A stretch of DNA of 64,000 nt, taken from contig NZ_ATVX01000018.1 in NCBI RefSeq assembly GCF_000420945.1, positions 20,703 through 84,702 on the forward strand, given 5' to 3'. Numbering within the stretch: the stretch's first letter is position 1; each line of letters starts with the position of its first letter. A program made the position numbers and the translations under genes. Positions 56,712 to 64,000 of the stretch are shown here, in pieces. The notes beneath the pieces are model-generated. The model saw nothing but the letters and a program-made list of their open reading frames with translations, did no database searches and was not told where the DNA came from. This DNA comes from Butyrivibrio sp. VCB2006 (GTDB lineage Bacteria; Bacillota; Clostridia; Lachnospirales; Lachnospiraceae).

Positions 56712-56954
56712 GTGAGCGTTTTAGGTTATGTTGTTGGTGTAATATTCATGCTGGTTTGTGCCGCTTTAGTAGTTCTGGTACTTGCACAGGAAGGTAAGAA
56801 TCAGGGACTTGGAGCAATTCAGGGAACAGTAGAGAATACATATTGGGGCAAGAACAAGGGTCGTTCAAGAGAAGGCGTACTCAAGAAGGTAACAATCATT
56901 CTTTCTGTATTATTTGTTGTTGTTGCTATTGTTCTTAATATGAACGTTCTTTAA
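56712..56954 (+). CDS. secG: SecG preprotein translocase subunit, GTG start
   Basis: An 80-residue protein with two membrane helices at each end and a central loop (QEGKNQGLGAIQG) typical of SecG, which assists SecYE translocation. The start is GTG 56712 after GGAGGTT. It is followed by a terminator and by rnr, smpB and ssrA, a common secG-rnr-smpB order in Firmicutes. Confidence 0.9.
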   Translation: MSVLGYVVGVIFMLVCAALVVLVLAQEGKNQGLGAIQGTVENTYWGKNKGRSREGVLKKVTIILSVLFVVVAIVLNMNVL

Positions 56955-56981
56955 TTTGTTGATTTGAATTTAGTAGTTTTT

Positions 56982-57009
56982 AAGGCACTCATTTTTTGAG
57001 TGCCTTTTT
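56982..57009 (+). terminator. terminator after secG
   Basis: AAGGCACTCA at 56982-56991 pairs with TGAGTGCCTT at 56997-57006 around a T-rich loop, followed by T-run. It lies about 35 bases before rnr, so some read-through into rnr is likely. Confidence 0.85.
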
Positions 57010-57042
57010 CTTTCATTTTATGTATTTCAAAAGAGAGGTTAT

Positions 57043-59553
57043 ATGGCTAAAGGTAAGAGTCTCAAAAGGATGAATGAGAGCTTTTTTGGTAAAAAGAATA
57101 ATAACGAGATGCTTGTTGGTACATTTATTGCCAACGCCAGAGGCTTTGGCTTTGTGGAAATAGAGGGAAGAGATGAAGATATCTTTATTCCCGAAGAGTA
57201 CGTTCATGGAGCCTTTCATTCCGATACCGTTGAGGTAGAACTTTTGCCGGAATCTACCGGTAAGAGACAGGAAGGAAGAATCAGGAATATTCTTGTCAGA
57301 GGAATGGATGAGGTTGTTGGAACCTATCAGGGTGAAAAGAACTTTGGCTTTGTAATCCCAGATAACGGCAGAATTCAGAGCGATATTTTTATTCCAATTG
57401 AGCATCATGGTAAGGCTGTTACCGGAGATAAGGTTGTAGTTAAAATTACGGACTACGGTAATGCCCTTGAGAGGAAGAAACCTGAAGGAAAAGTCAAGGA
57501 AGTAATCGGAAATATCAATGACCCCGGCGTAGATATTATGTCTATTGTCAAAGGCTACGATATTCCATGTGAATTTCCTGAAAGAGTAATTAATCAGGCT
57601 AACAGATGTCCGGATCAGATCAGCGAGGCCGATATGATGGGAAGAACCGATCTTAGAGATATTCAGATGGTTACCATTGATAGTGAGGATGCCAAGGATC
57701 TTGATGATGCGGTTTCTTTAACAATTGATGAAAAGGGCCTTTATCATCTTGGAGTCCATATTGCTGACGTGACTAACTATGTTCAGGAAAATTCTGCTCT
57801 TGATAGAGAGGCACTTAAGAGAGGCACCAGTGTCTATCTTGTAGACAGAGTAATTCCTATGCTTCCTCATAGATTATCCAACGGAATTTGTTCTCTTAAT
57901 CATGGAGAAGACAGACTAGCTCTTAGCTGCCTTATGACAATTGATAAGAGCGGTGTTATTGTGGACCACGACATTGTTGAGTCAGTTATTAACGTAGATG
58001 AGCGTATGTCCTATACCTCTGTTGCCAAGATTCTTGAGGACGAGGATCCTGAAGAAATTGAGAAGTATGAAGAACTTGTGCCTATGTTCAGAGACATGGC
58101 TCAGTTGTCAGCTCTTTTACGAAAAAAGAGAGAAGATAAGGGCGCAATAGACTTTGATTTCCCTGAAACCAAGATTTTGCTTGATAAAGAGGGAAATCCT
58201 ATAGAGATTTTGCCTCGTCAGAGAAATACTGCCACCAAGCTTATTGAGGACTTTATGCTTGCTGCAAATGAGACAGTAGCTGAGCACTTTTATTATTTGC
58301 AGAGTCCTTTTGTATATCGAATTCATGAACAGCCGGATCCTGAGAAAATTGGCACTTTGTCAGCTTTTGTGTCTAATTTAGGACATCACATTCATGTCAA
58401 AAGAGATGATGGGGTAAGACCAAAAGAGATACAAAAGCTCCTAAAGGAAGTTGAAGGTAGCAAGGAAGAACCTGTAATCTGCAGAATGACTCTTCGCAGT
58501 ATGATGCAGGCCAAGTACAGTACTGAGTGTACAGGGCACTTCGGACTTGCTTTCGACTATTATTGCCACTTTACATCTCCAATCAGAAGATATCCGGACC
58601 TTCAGATTCACAGAATCATTAAGGATCATTTAAGAGGCAGGATGAATACTGATAAGGCTGCTCATTATGAGGAAATCCTGGATGAGGTTGCTAAGCACTC
58701 ATCAGAAACAGAAAGAAGAGCTGAGGAAGCAGAGAGAGAAACAGATAAGCTCAAGAAGGCTCAGTACATGGAAAACCATGTTGGTGAGCGCTTTGAGGGT
58801 ATTGTTTCAGGTGTTACAGCCTGGGGCCTGTTCGTGGAGCTTGATAATTCCTGTGAGGGAATGATCAGAGCCGCTTCAATGAATGATGACTTCTATGTTT
58901 ACGATGAAGATCATATGAAGCTTGTAGGTGAGAGTACTCACAAGGAGTATGTTCTTGGACAGAAGGTTATGATCAAGGTCCTTGGCGCTGATAGAATCAC
59001 CAGAACAATAGACTTCAGAATTGTTAATGACGATGATGAAGATAACGATGAGTATGGTTATGATCCAGATGACTTTGTAGTTTATTCCGAAGCTCGTAAG
59101 ATTGCGGAGAATCGTGCTAACAAGATTCGCAAGGTTATAGAGCGAGCTGGTGGAGAGACGGACGAGGAACCTTCACATAGAGAGTCAAGTTTTGGAATTA
59201 AGGGATCCGGTAAAAAGAAGGAGAAGGTTTCTAAGAAGTCTAAGAAGTCCGGTGATAGTAAGGAATCGGAAGGACGACTTGTAGAATACAATGGCGAGAT
59301 GATAGATCTTTCGGAGTATGAACCAGATCCTAGAACCGGAGATCTGCAGCCAAAGCACAGAGGAAAGAAACATTCACCTTTAACCGGCAAAGCAAATGCT
59401 GGAAGCAAGAAAACTTCTCGTAAATCAATGGAGGATAAGGAAAAGTCTCCTTCAGGACGTAAGGTCTATAAGGTTCACAAATATAAGAAATCAGCCACAA
59501 GTAAGGCCGCTAGAAGCACACAGGGTAAAGGGAAGAAACATGGCAGAAGATAA
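57043..59553 (+). CDS. rnr: ribonuclease R
   Basis: An 836-residue 3'-5' exoribonuclease. Two cold-shock-like domains are followed by the RNB catalytic domain ([35 protein letters not shown]), an S1 domain ([17 protein letters not shown]) and a Lys/Ser/Arg-rich C-terminal tail. RNase R degrades structured RNA and the mRNAs of stalled ribosomes together with SmpB-tmRNA. It overlaps the smpB start by 14 bases. Confidence 0.96.
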   Translation: MAKGKSLKRMNESFFGKKNNNEMLVGTFIANARGFGFVEIEGRDEDIFIPEEYVHGAFHSDTVEVELLPESTGKRQEGRIRNILVRGMDEVVGTYQGEKNFGFVIPDNGRIQSDIFIPIEHHGKAVTGDKVVVKITDYGNALERKKPEGKVKEVIGNINDPGVDIMSIVKGYDIPCEFPERVINQANRCPDQISEADMMGRTDLRDIQMVTIDSEDAKDLDDAVSLTIDEKGLYHLGVHIADVTNYVQENSALDREALKRGTSVYLVDRVIPMLPHRLSNGICSLNHGEDRLALSCLMTIDKSGVIVDHDIVESVINVDERMSYTSVAKILEDEDPEEIEKYEELVPMFRDMAQLSALLRKKREDKGAIDFDFPETKILLDKEGNPIEILPRQRNTATKLIEDFMLAANETVAEHFYYLQSPFVYRIHEQPDPEKIGTLSAFVSNLGHHIHVKRDDGVRPKEIQKLLKEVEGSKEEPVICRMTLRSMMQAKYSTECTGHFGLAFDYYCHFTSPIRRYPDLQIHRIIKDHLRGRMNTDKAAHYEEILDEVAKHSSETERRAEEAERETDKLKKAQYMENHVGERFEGIVSGVTAWGLFVELDNSCEGMIRAASMNDDFYVYDEDHMKLVGESTHKEYVLGQKVMIKVLGADRITRTIDFRIVNDDDEDNDEYGYDPDDFVVYSEARKIAENRANKIRKVIERAGGETDEEPSHRESSFGIKGSGKKKEKVSKKSKKSGDSKESEGRLVEYNGEMIDLSEYEPDPRTGDLQPKHRGKKHSPLTGKANAGSKKTSRKSMEDKEKSPSGRKVYKVHKYKKSATSKAARSTQGKGKKHGRR

Positions 59554-60007
59554 GGCTAGAAAACTAGTAGCAAATAACAAAAAAGCATATCATGACTATT
59601 TCATAGAGGAGAAATACGAAGCAGGAATAGAGCTCTTTGGAACTGAGGTTAAATCAATCCGTCAGGGAAAATGCAGCATCAAAGAGGCCTGGATCAGTAT
59701 TGATAAAGGAGAAGCTTTTATTTTGGGAATGAATGTAAGTCCCTATGAGAAAGGTAATATCTTTAACAAGGATCCCCTCAGGGTAAAAAAGCTTCTGCTA
59801 CACAAAGCTGAGATCAGAAAAATGGAACAGCAGAAGATGGTACAGGGTTACACTCTGGTACCTCTTGAGGTGTACTTCAAAAATGGCAAAGTGAAGGTTG
59901 AAGTTGGTCTTGCCAAAGGTAAAAAGCTCTATGATAAGCGCGCTGACATGGCTAAAAAAGATCAGCAAAGGGAAGCCCTTAGAGACTATAAAGTAAGCCT
60001 AAGATAA
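59540..60007 (+). CDS. smpB: SsrA-binding protein
   Basis: A 155-residue SmpB that binds tmRNA and enters the ribosomal A site. Features are [32 protein letters not shown], the C-terminal [14 protein letters not shown] basic tail. ATG 59540 lies inside the end of rnr; the long upstream reading in this frame is only the shadow of rnr. The partner ssrA is at 62329, after an intervening chemoreceptor. Confidence 0.96.
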   Translation: MAEDKARKLVANNKKAYHDYFIEEKYEAGIELFGTEVKSIRQGKCSIKEAWISIDKGEAFILGMNVSPYEKGNIFNKDPLRVKKLLLHKAEIRKMEQQKMVQGYTLVPLEVYFKNGKVKVEVGLAKGKKLYDKRADMAKKDQQREALRDYKVSLR

Positions 60008-60061
60008 AACTTAAAAAATTATTAAACATACTTTGCTGGATAATGCCTTTTATAAGATGAA

Positions 60062-60070
60062 TGATATAAT
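60062..60070 (+). promoter_or_regulatory. extended -10 promoter for the chemoreceptor
   Basis: TGATATAAT at 60062-60070, about 60 bases before the start codon; no clear -35 and no obvious sigma-28 pattern. Confidence 0.45.
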
Positions 60071-60131
60071 ATTAAGCGTATATATTTACATTATTTTGAT
60101 AATGTATATCATTCTATTATGGAGGCATATG

Positions 60132-62171
60132 ATGGCTGAAAAAACAAATGGAAAAACAGCAAAAGTTAAAAATGAGATTGGCTTTTTTGACAGTATCAAG
60201 ACTAAACTAATTCTTGTCATGCTTCTTGTAACAGCGATTCCGCTTTTAACAGCAGTTATTGTCAGCTATGTTTCATCTACCAATAAGGCTATGGCTGATG
60301 CGCAGGAGTCTTTGGAATGGGAAGCTCAGTACATTGAGAGTTTGTTTGTAAATATTCTTGATGCCAATATGAATATGTGTCTTGCTATTGCCGGTAACCC
60401 TACTGTTATCAATTATGTAAAGGGTGAGGGTAATATTCCTTATGATGCTGTTCAGGCAACAATTTTGGAATGTGATGCAGTTCTTGCTGATGGTGAGAAC
60501 ACTTCAATTGCCGGATCTGATGGTATGCAGGTGGCAAGAGGTACCGGAGACTTTATTAACGTAGGAGAAAGAGAATATTTCCAAAAAGCTATGCAGGGTT
60601 CAACCTACGTTTCCAACGTTACAATAAGTAAGACCAATGGCCGTAGAATGATTACATTCGCTGTTCCAATTAAGGATAATGGCAATATTATCGGTATAGT
60701 TCATAGAAATTATGATCTTAATAATTTTCATGATCTTCTTGCATCAAAGTCTGATGATGCATTTATTGTTGATAGAGAGGGCCTTGTAGCTGCTCATTCA
60801 CAGTATGAAATCGGTGAAGGTGCTCATGATGAAGAGAGCAGAGCAACTTCGGAATTTATGGTATCCGGCAAAGACCAGGGCTTTTACTTTGTAGATACAG
60901 GTAAGGGCTACAACGCTTATGTTGCATATTACAAAGAACCAAAAACCGGTTTCTGTGTATGTACAGCGACTACAGATACAGTAATATTGTCAGCTGCCAG
61001 AAAGTCAGCAACGCTTGTTGTTGTTGTTGGCGTAGTCATGCTGATTGCTGCTGCTGTTATTTCCTTCATGATGGCTAAGAGCTTTGCAGATCCTATTGCG
61101 GCACTTAAGGATTCCTTTGAAGCTTTGGCTGATGGACGATTTAAGACTGTCGATAAGAAATATGGTGTCAGAAAAGACGAATTCGGCCTTATTTCTAAAG
61201 CAACTAATTCGGTTATAGGTACTCTTAACGATATTGTTTCAAATATTAAGAGATCCGCAAGTGAAGTAGGAAGTTCATCTGAGGAACTTTCGGATATGGC
61301 AAATCAGATTTCTCAGACTGCAGAAGATGTATCAAATGCAGTTCAGGAAATTGCATCCGGTGCAACACAGCAGGCTGATGAAATTCAGAGTGCATCCGAA
61401 AATGTTGGAAGAATCGGCGACGCAGTTCTTAACGTTCAGAATTCAACTGATGACCTGTCCGGAATAGCCCAGAAGATGAAGGAAGCTTCTGAGATTTCAA
61501 GTAACTCTCTTGCATCCCTGCAGGATTCATCTGCAGAGATGACTGCCAAGATTGATGATATCTCAAGGACAATCGGTGCAACTCAGGATGCAGTTAATAA
61601 TATAAGTGAGAAGGTTGAGGGCATTACCTCAATTGCAACACAGACAAACCTTCTTTCTCTTAATGCTTCTATTGAGGCTGCAAGAGCAGGTGAGGCCGGT
61701 AAGGGCTTTGCGGTTGTAGCGGAAGAAATCGGTAAGCTTGCCGAGGATTCCAAGGCTATGGCTGATGATATCAAGAGAGAAATGGAATCACTTCTTGAAC
61801 AGAGTAAAGCGGCAGTTGCTGCAGCGGAAGATGTTAAGCAGGGTAATAATGATCAGCAGATTGCTCTTGGAGAAACCCTTGATGCAGTAAACGGAATGCT
61901 TTCGGATATCGGAAGTACTGTTGGCGGTGTTCGTCTTATTTCTGAAGGCGCAGAGACCTGTGATTCCTCCAAGAATGCGGTTGTCGATACCATGAGTGCT
62001 CTTTCAGCTATTTCCGAAGAAAATGCAGCTTCTTCAGAGGAAACAGGAGCTTCAATGCAGGAACTTTCAGCTACTGTTACAAGTCTTGCAGGCTCAGCAA
62101 ATTCTCTCAAGGAAATTGCCGAAAAGCTCAATGAAGAGATGAAGTTCTTTAAGGATAACGATGAAGAATAA
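60132..62171 (+). CDS. methyl-accepting chemotaxis protein
   Basis: A 679-residue chemoreceptor: a cytoplasmic N-terminus, TM1 near residues 26-46, an extracellular Cache-like sensor (residues ~47-290; [13 protein letters not shown] and [14 protein letters not shown]), TM2 near 295-318, HAMP, then the signalling domain with the conserved tip ([19 protein letters not shown]). GGAGG at 60121-60125 is six bases before ATG 60132. The ligand is unknown, although this Cache type often binds amino acids or organic acids. It separates smpB from ssrA. Confidence 0.93.
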   Translation: MAEKTNGKTAKVKNEIGFFDSIKTKLILVMLLVTAIPLLTAVIVSYVSSTNKAMADAQESLEWEAQYIESLFVNILDANMNMCLAIAGNPTVINYVKGEGNIPYDAVQATILECDAVLADGENTSIAGSDGMQVARGTGDFINVGEREYFQKAMQGSTYVSNVTISKTNGRRMITFAVPIKDNGNIIGIVHRNYDLNNFHDLLASKSDDAFIVDREGLVAAHSQYEIGEGAHDEESRATSEFMVSGKDQGFYFVDTGKGYNAYVAYYKEPKTGFCVCTATTDTVILSAARKSATLVVVVGVVMLIAAAVISFMMAKSFADPIAALKDSFEALADGRFKTVDKKYGVRKDEFGLISKATNSVIGTLNDIVSNIKRSASEVGSSSEELSDMANQISQTAEDVSNAVQEIASGATQQADEIQSASENVGRIGDAVLNVQNSTDDLSGIAQKMKEASEISSNSLASLQDSSAEMTAKIDDISRTIGATQDAVNNISEKVEGITSIATQTNLLSLNASIEAARAGEAGKGFAVVAEEIGKLAEDSKAMADDIKREMESLLEQSKAAVAAAEDVKQGNNDQQIALGETLDAVNGMLSDIGSTVGGVRLISEGAETCDSSKNAVVDTMSALSAISEENAASSEETGASMQELSATVTSLAGSANSLKEIAEKLNEEMKFFKDNDEE

Positions 62172-62191
62172 TAAACATGATTAGATGTGTT

Positions 62192-62226
62192 CCGCCTCCG
62201 GAAATAGGTCCGGGGGCGGTTTTTAT
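62192..62226 (+). terminator. terminator after the chemoreceptor
   Basis: CCGCCTCCGGA at 62192-62202 pairs with TCCGGGGGCGG at 62209-62219 (one wobble), followed by TTTTT. Confidence 0.88.
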
Positions 62227-62262
62227 TCCTCAAAAACTATTGAAAACTTAACCACCAGGCTA

Positions 62263-62291
62263 TTGTTTTTTGCTATCCCTTACGATATACT
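62263..62291 (+). promoter_or_regulatory. ssrA promoter
   Basis: TTGTTT at 62263-62268, a 17-base spacer and TATACT at 62286-62291, about 38 bases before the mature 5' end. Confidence 0.65.
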
Positions 62292-62328
62292 AGATAAGCA
62301 GTCCAAAGCTGCTTTTATAATTAAATAT

Positions 62329-62684
62329 GGGTTAGTAAAGGTTTCGACAGGGATTTTGAAGCTGGAGAAGCTATCCGCAGGATGGTGCGTTAAACCTCAA
62401 ATTAAAATTAAACGCTAACGATAATTTAGCAATCGCTGCCTAAGTGCAGCCCGTCAGCCCAGATGCACCTACACATCCGGTAACTGGCGTCAAACTTTGT
62501 AGGAAACGACATGGCTTAAGCTTTGCGGTCCTGGTCGTATCATGAAGCTACCGATTGTTTTTGGTTGTCAATTTCCGAAGGCTTGAGGGAACAGGGGTGA
62601 AGAACCTCAGAATAATTGACTACGATAGTAGAAGGACAGGGGATGAATTTTTGGACGCGGGTTCGACTCCCGCCTAATCCACTA
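62329..62684 (+). ncRNA. ssrA: transfer-messenger RNA (tmRNA)
   Basis: The 5' end GGGTTAG (62329-62335) pairs with CTAATCC (62674-62680) to form the tRNA-like acceptor stem; the T arm is GCGGGTTCGACTCCCGC near 62657-62673. Just inside the 5' end is the conserved TTTCGACAGGG. The tag reading frame is 62414-62443 and encodes ANDNLAIAA followed by TAA, so the full tag is (A)ANDNLAIAA. The discriminator A is followed by CTA and not CCA in the DNA, so the CCA end would have to be added by the CCA-adding enzyme. It rescues ribosomes stalled on broken mRNA and tags their products for proteolysis. Confidence 0.95.
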
Positions 62685-62687
62685 ATA

Positions 62688-62713
62688 AGCTCGCATTTAT
62701 GCGGGCTTTTTCT
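62688..62713 (+). terminator. ssrA terminator
   Basis: AGCTCGCAT at 62688-62696 pairs with ATGCGGGCT at 62699-62707 (one wobble), followed by TTTTTC. Confidence 0.88.
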
Positions 62714-62832
62714 TTGCTCTATTTACAAAAAGAATCATGTTTCGCTTTTATGTATTGCAACCAAAGGGAAATGGATATAAACTTGAATAAGATTTGATTT
62801 ATTAAGTTAAAGCGAGAAAGTGAAGAGCCTAT

Positions 62833-63633
62833 ATGAGCGTAAGTAAAAAGAGAATTGTAGTTAAGGTGGGAACCTCAACTATTACAAATGAGTCCGGAAA
62901 TATTGATATAAGAGCAATTGATCACTTGTGCAGAGCAATAGCAGGGGTTGAGAATCTCGGCTATGATCTGGTACTTGTTTCATCAGGTGCTATTGCTGTT
63001 GGAGCAGGTAAAATGAGACTTGCGCAAAAGCCTCAGGAAATTAAGCTCAAGCAGGCTGCAGCAGCAGTTGGCCAGACTGAGCTTATGCATTTATATGACA
63101 AGTTATTTGGTGAATACAATAGAATTGTTGGTCAGATTCTTTTGGATAATGAGGATATTGCGGATCCGGTCAGAAGCCAGAATCTAAGAAATACTTTTGA
63201 CGCTCTCTTGGAAAACCATATTATTCCGATAGTTAATGAAAATGACTCTGTCAGCCATGCGGAGATTGAATCAGATAAAAAGCTCTTTTCTGATAATGAC
63301 ATGCTTTCTGCACTTGTTGCGGTATTCTGCAATGCAAGCAAACTTGTCATTTTTTCCGACATCGAAGGCCTTTATGACGGAAATCCTCAGACAGACCCAA
63401 ACGCCAAGCTTATAAGCAGGGTAGAAGAGATAACAGAAGAACTTAAATCAGTTGCTTCCGGATCTGGGTCAAATAGGGGCACCGGCGGCATGATAACCAA
63501 ACTTGAAGCAGCAGAGCTTGCCACGTCTCACGGAATCGATGTACTTATCACCAATGGTAAGAATCCGGAGCGTCTGTATGACATAATAGATAAAAAGAAA
63601 GTTGGAACGCTGTTCGTAGCGAAAGATAACTAA
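62833..63633 (+). CDS. proB: glutamate 5-kinase, without PUA domain
   Basis: A 266-residue amino-acid kinase that performs the first step of proline synthesis. Motifs are RIVVKVGTSTI at the N-terminus, VSSGAIAVGAG, NENDSVS and DIEGLYDGNP. The C-terminal PUA domain of E. coli ProB (367 residues) is absent, as in many Firmicutes. No proA lies downstream within the window; an element that looks like an insertion sequence begins soon after, which may have separated them. The ribosome site is weak. Confidence 0.93.
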   Translation: MSVSKKRIVVKVGTSTITNESGNIDIRAIDHLCRAIAGVENLGYDLVLVSSGAIAVGAGKMRLAQKPQEIKLKQAAAAVGQTELMHLYDKLFGEYNRIVGQILLDNEDIADPVRSQNLRNTFDALLENHIIPIVNENDSVSHAEIESDKKLFSDNDMLSALVAVFCNASKLVIFSDIEGLYDGNPQTDPNAKLISRVEEITEELKSVASGSGSNRGTGGMITKLEAAELATSHGIDVLITNGKNPERLYDIIDKKKVGTLFVAKDN

Positions 63634-63705
63634 CAAAAAGGACCTGTCAATGTGATCTGGGGTCTGTCAAGTAGACAGGCAAAACAAACAAAATAACATC
63701 AAACG

Positions 63706-63738
63706 AAAAGGTGGTCACATAAACAGTGATCACCTTTT
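63706..63738. terminator. strong hairpin near the element end
   Basis: AAAAGGTGGTCAC at 63706-63718 pairs with GTGATCACCTTTT from 63726 (one wobble), with a T-run on the right and an A-run on the left. It could end proB transcription and also block transcription entering the element. Confidence 0.8.
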
Positions 63739-63768
63739 TACTTTGTCGATGGTTGTATCCATCATATT

Positions 63769-63904
63769 TATCCTTGGTCTGCTTGTTGACTACTATAACT
63801 GCCAGGAAATAACTGTCAACCCTGCGCCAAGCGCACCGCGGAGCGGCGTTGGGGTTGACTGATATTTCCTGACAGTTATTCTGTAGTCAAGCAGATCAAG
63901 GATA
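63769..63904. repeat. 136-bp imperfect palindrome
   Basis: The left arm 63769-63822 and right arm 63851-63904 are complementary with few mismatches (ATCCTTGGTCTGCTTG against CAAGCAGATCAAGGAT at the outer ends). The central 28 bases are GC-rich and also partly self-complementary. Smaller hairpins follow at 63908-63923 (GTGCGC/GCGCAC) and 63936-63953 (CAGAGT/ACTCTG). Confidence 0.8.
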
Positions 63905-63973
63905 TTTGTGCGCATTAGCGCACTTTATTCAATGGCAGAGTCGCCAGACTCTGGCTTCGTTTTGGATAGATGA

Positions 63974-64000
63974 TTATGCTGCCCATTTTGCCTTGTACTT
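63974..64000 (-). CDS. possible C-terminal end of a transposase, partial
   Basis: Reading leftward from the window edge on the minus strand gives KYKAKWAA and a stop at 63974-63976. The eight residues are too short for recognition. The position beside an IS-like non-coding end makes a transposase C-terminus a reasonable guess only. Confidence 0.2.
   Translation of the reverse strand, partial: KYKAKWAA

Larger units (their letters stand above)
63641..64000 (-). mobile_element. probable end of an insertion sequence, cut by the window
   Basis: After proB the DNA changes character: no long plus-strand reading frame, dense inverted repeats and several strong hairpins. TGATCTGGGG and GTCTGTCAAGTAGACAG near 63653-63679 resemble the ends of IS3-type elements, and a short minus-strand reading frame ends at 63974. 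The other end and any transposase body lie outside the window, so family and limits are uncertain. Confidence 0.45.

Noticed and set aside
59396..59539. N-terminal extension of smpB
   Set aside because: It is the out-of-frame shadow of the rnr tail; the SmpB homology begins at 59540.

Overview
The window is about 64 kb of low-to-mid GC chromosomal DNA with Firmicutes-type Shine-Dalgarno sites (AGGAG/GGAGG), sigma-A promoters, short intergenic gaps and many intrinsic terminators. Gene content (FabK-type type II fatty acid synthesis, CbiD, RqcH, DUF1848, DUF2798, DUF4153, very large Opp subunits, a tagaturonate reductase and a GH31 glycosidase) suggests a Clostridia member, most likely Lachnospiraceae of the Butyrivibrio/Pseudobutyrivibrio type. 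The taxon is inferred from protein character; no database search was possible.

Layout. 0.1-7.1 kb: an orphan CbiD-like protein, trpS, glgA, a 215-bp imperfect palindrome, a lipid II/polysaccharide flippase and an M42 aminopeptidase. 7.3-13.2 kb: small membrane proteins (DUF2798, YcxB-like), a DUF1848 protein, a short peptide with a textbook double-glycine leader, a MATE exporter and an ABC exporter. 13.2-16.8 kb, minus strand: a MerR regulator, an alpha/beta hydrolase and rqcH. 16.8-26.7 kb, plus strand: acpP-fabK-fabD-fabG-fabF-accB-fabZ-accC-accD-accA plus an acyl-CoA ligase, read from a promoter with a MerR-style 19-bp spacer containing a dyad; no fabH is present. 26.8-29.2 kb: an SDR reductase and uxaB with two cre/LacI-like palindromes.

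29.7-37.9 kb holds an oligopeptide-type ABC importer in which four of the five subunits depart from the usual architecture: the lipoprotein looks circularly permuted, the first permease has a ~270-residue insert, one ATPase has a ~235-residue coiled-coil-like insert inside its nucleotide-binding domain, and the other ATPase ends in two predicted membrane helices. I consider this the most interesting system here.

38-64 kb is mostly housekeeping: yicC-gmk-rpoZ-rimO-pgsA, a DEAD-box helicase, a Kv-like potassium channel, a HAD phosphatase, a GH31 enzyme, an RpiB/LacAB isomerase, a TPR membrane protein, thiamine pyrophosphokinase, a CDF transporter, a DUF4153 protein, gpmI, secG, rnr, smpB, a chemoreceptor, tmRNA (ssrA) and proB. 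secG-rnr-smpB-ssrA groups secretion, RNA decay and trans-translation; with rqcH at 13-15 kb the window carries both bacterial routes for stalled-ribosome rescue. The last ~360 bases look like the non-coding end of an insertion sequence, rich in inverted repeats and cut by the window edge.
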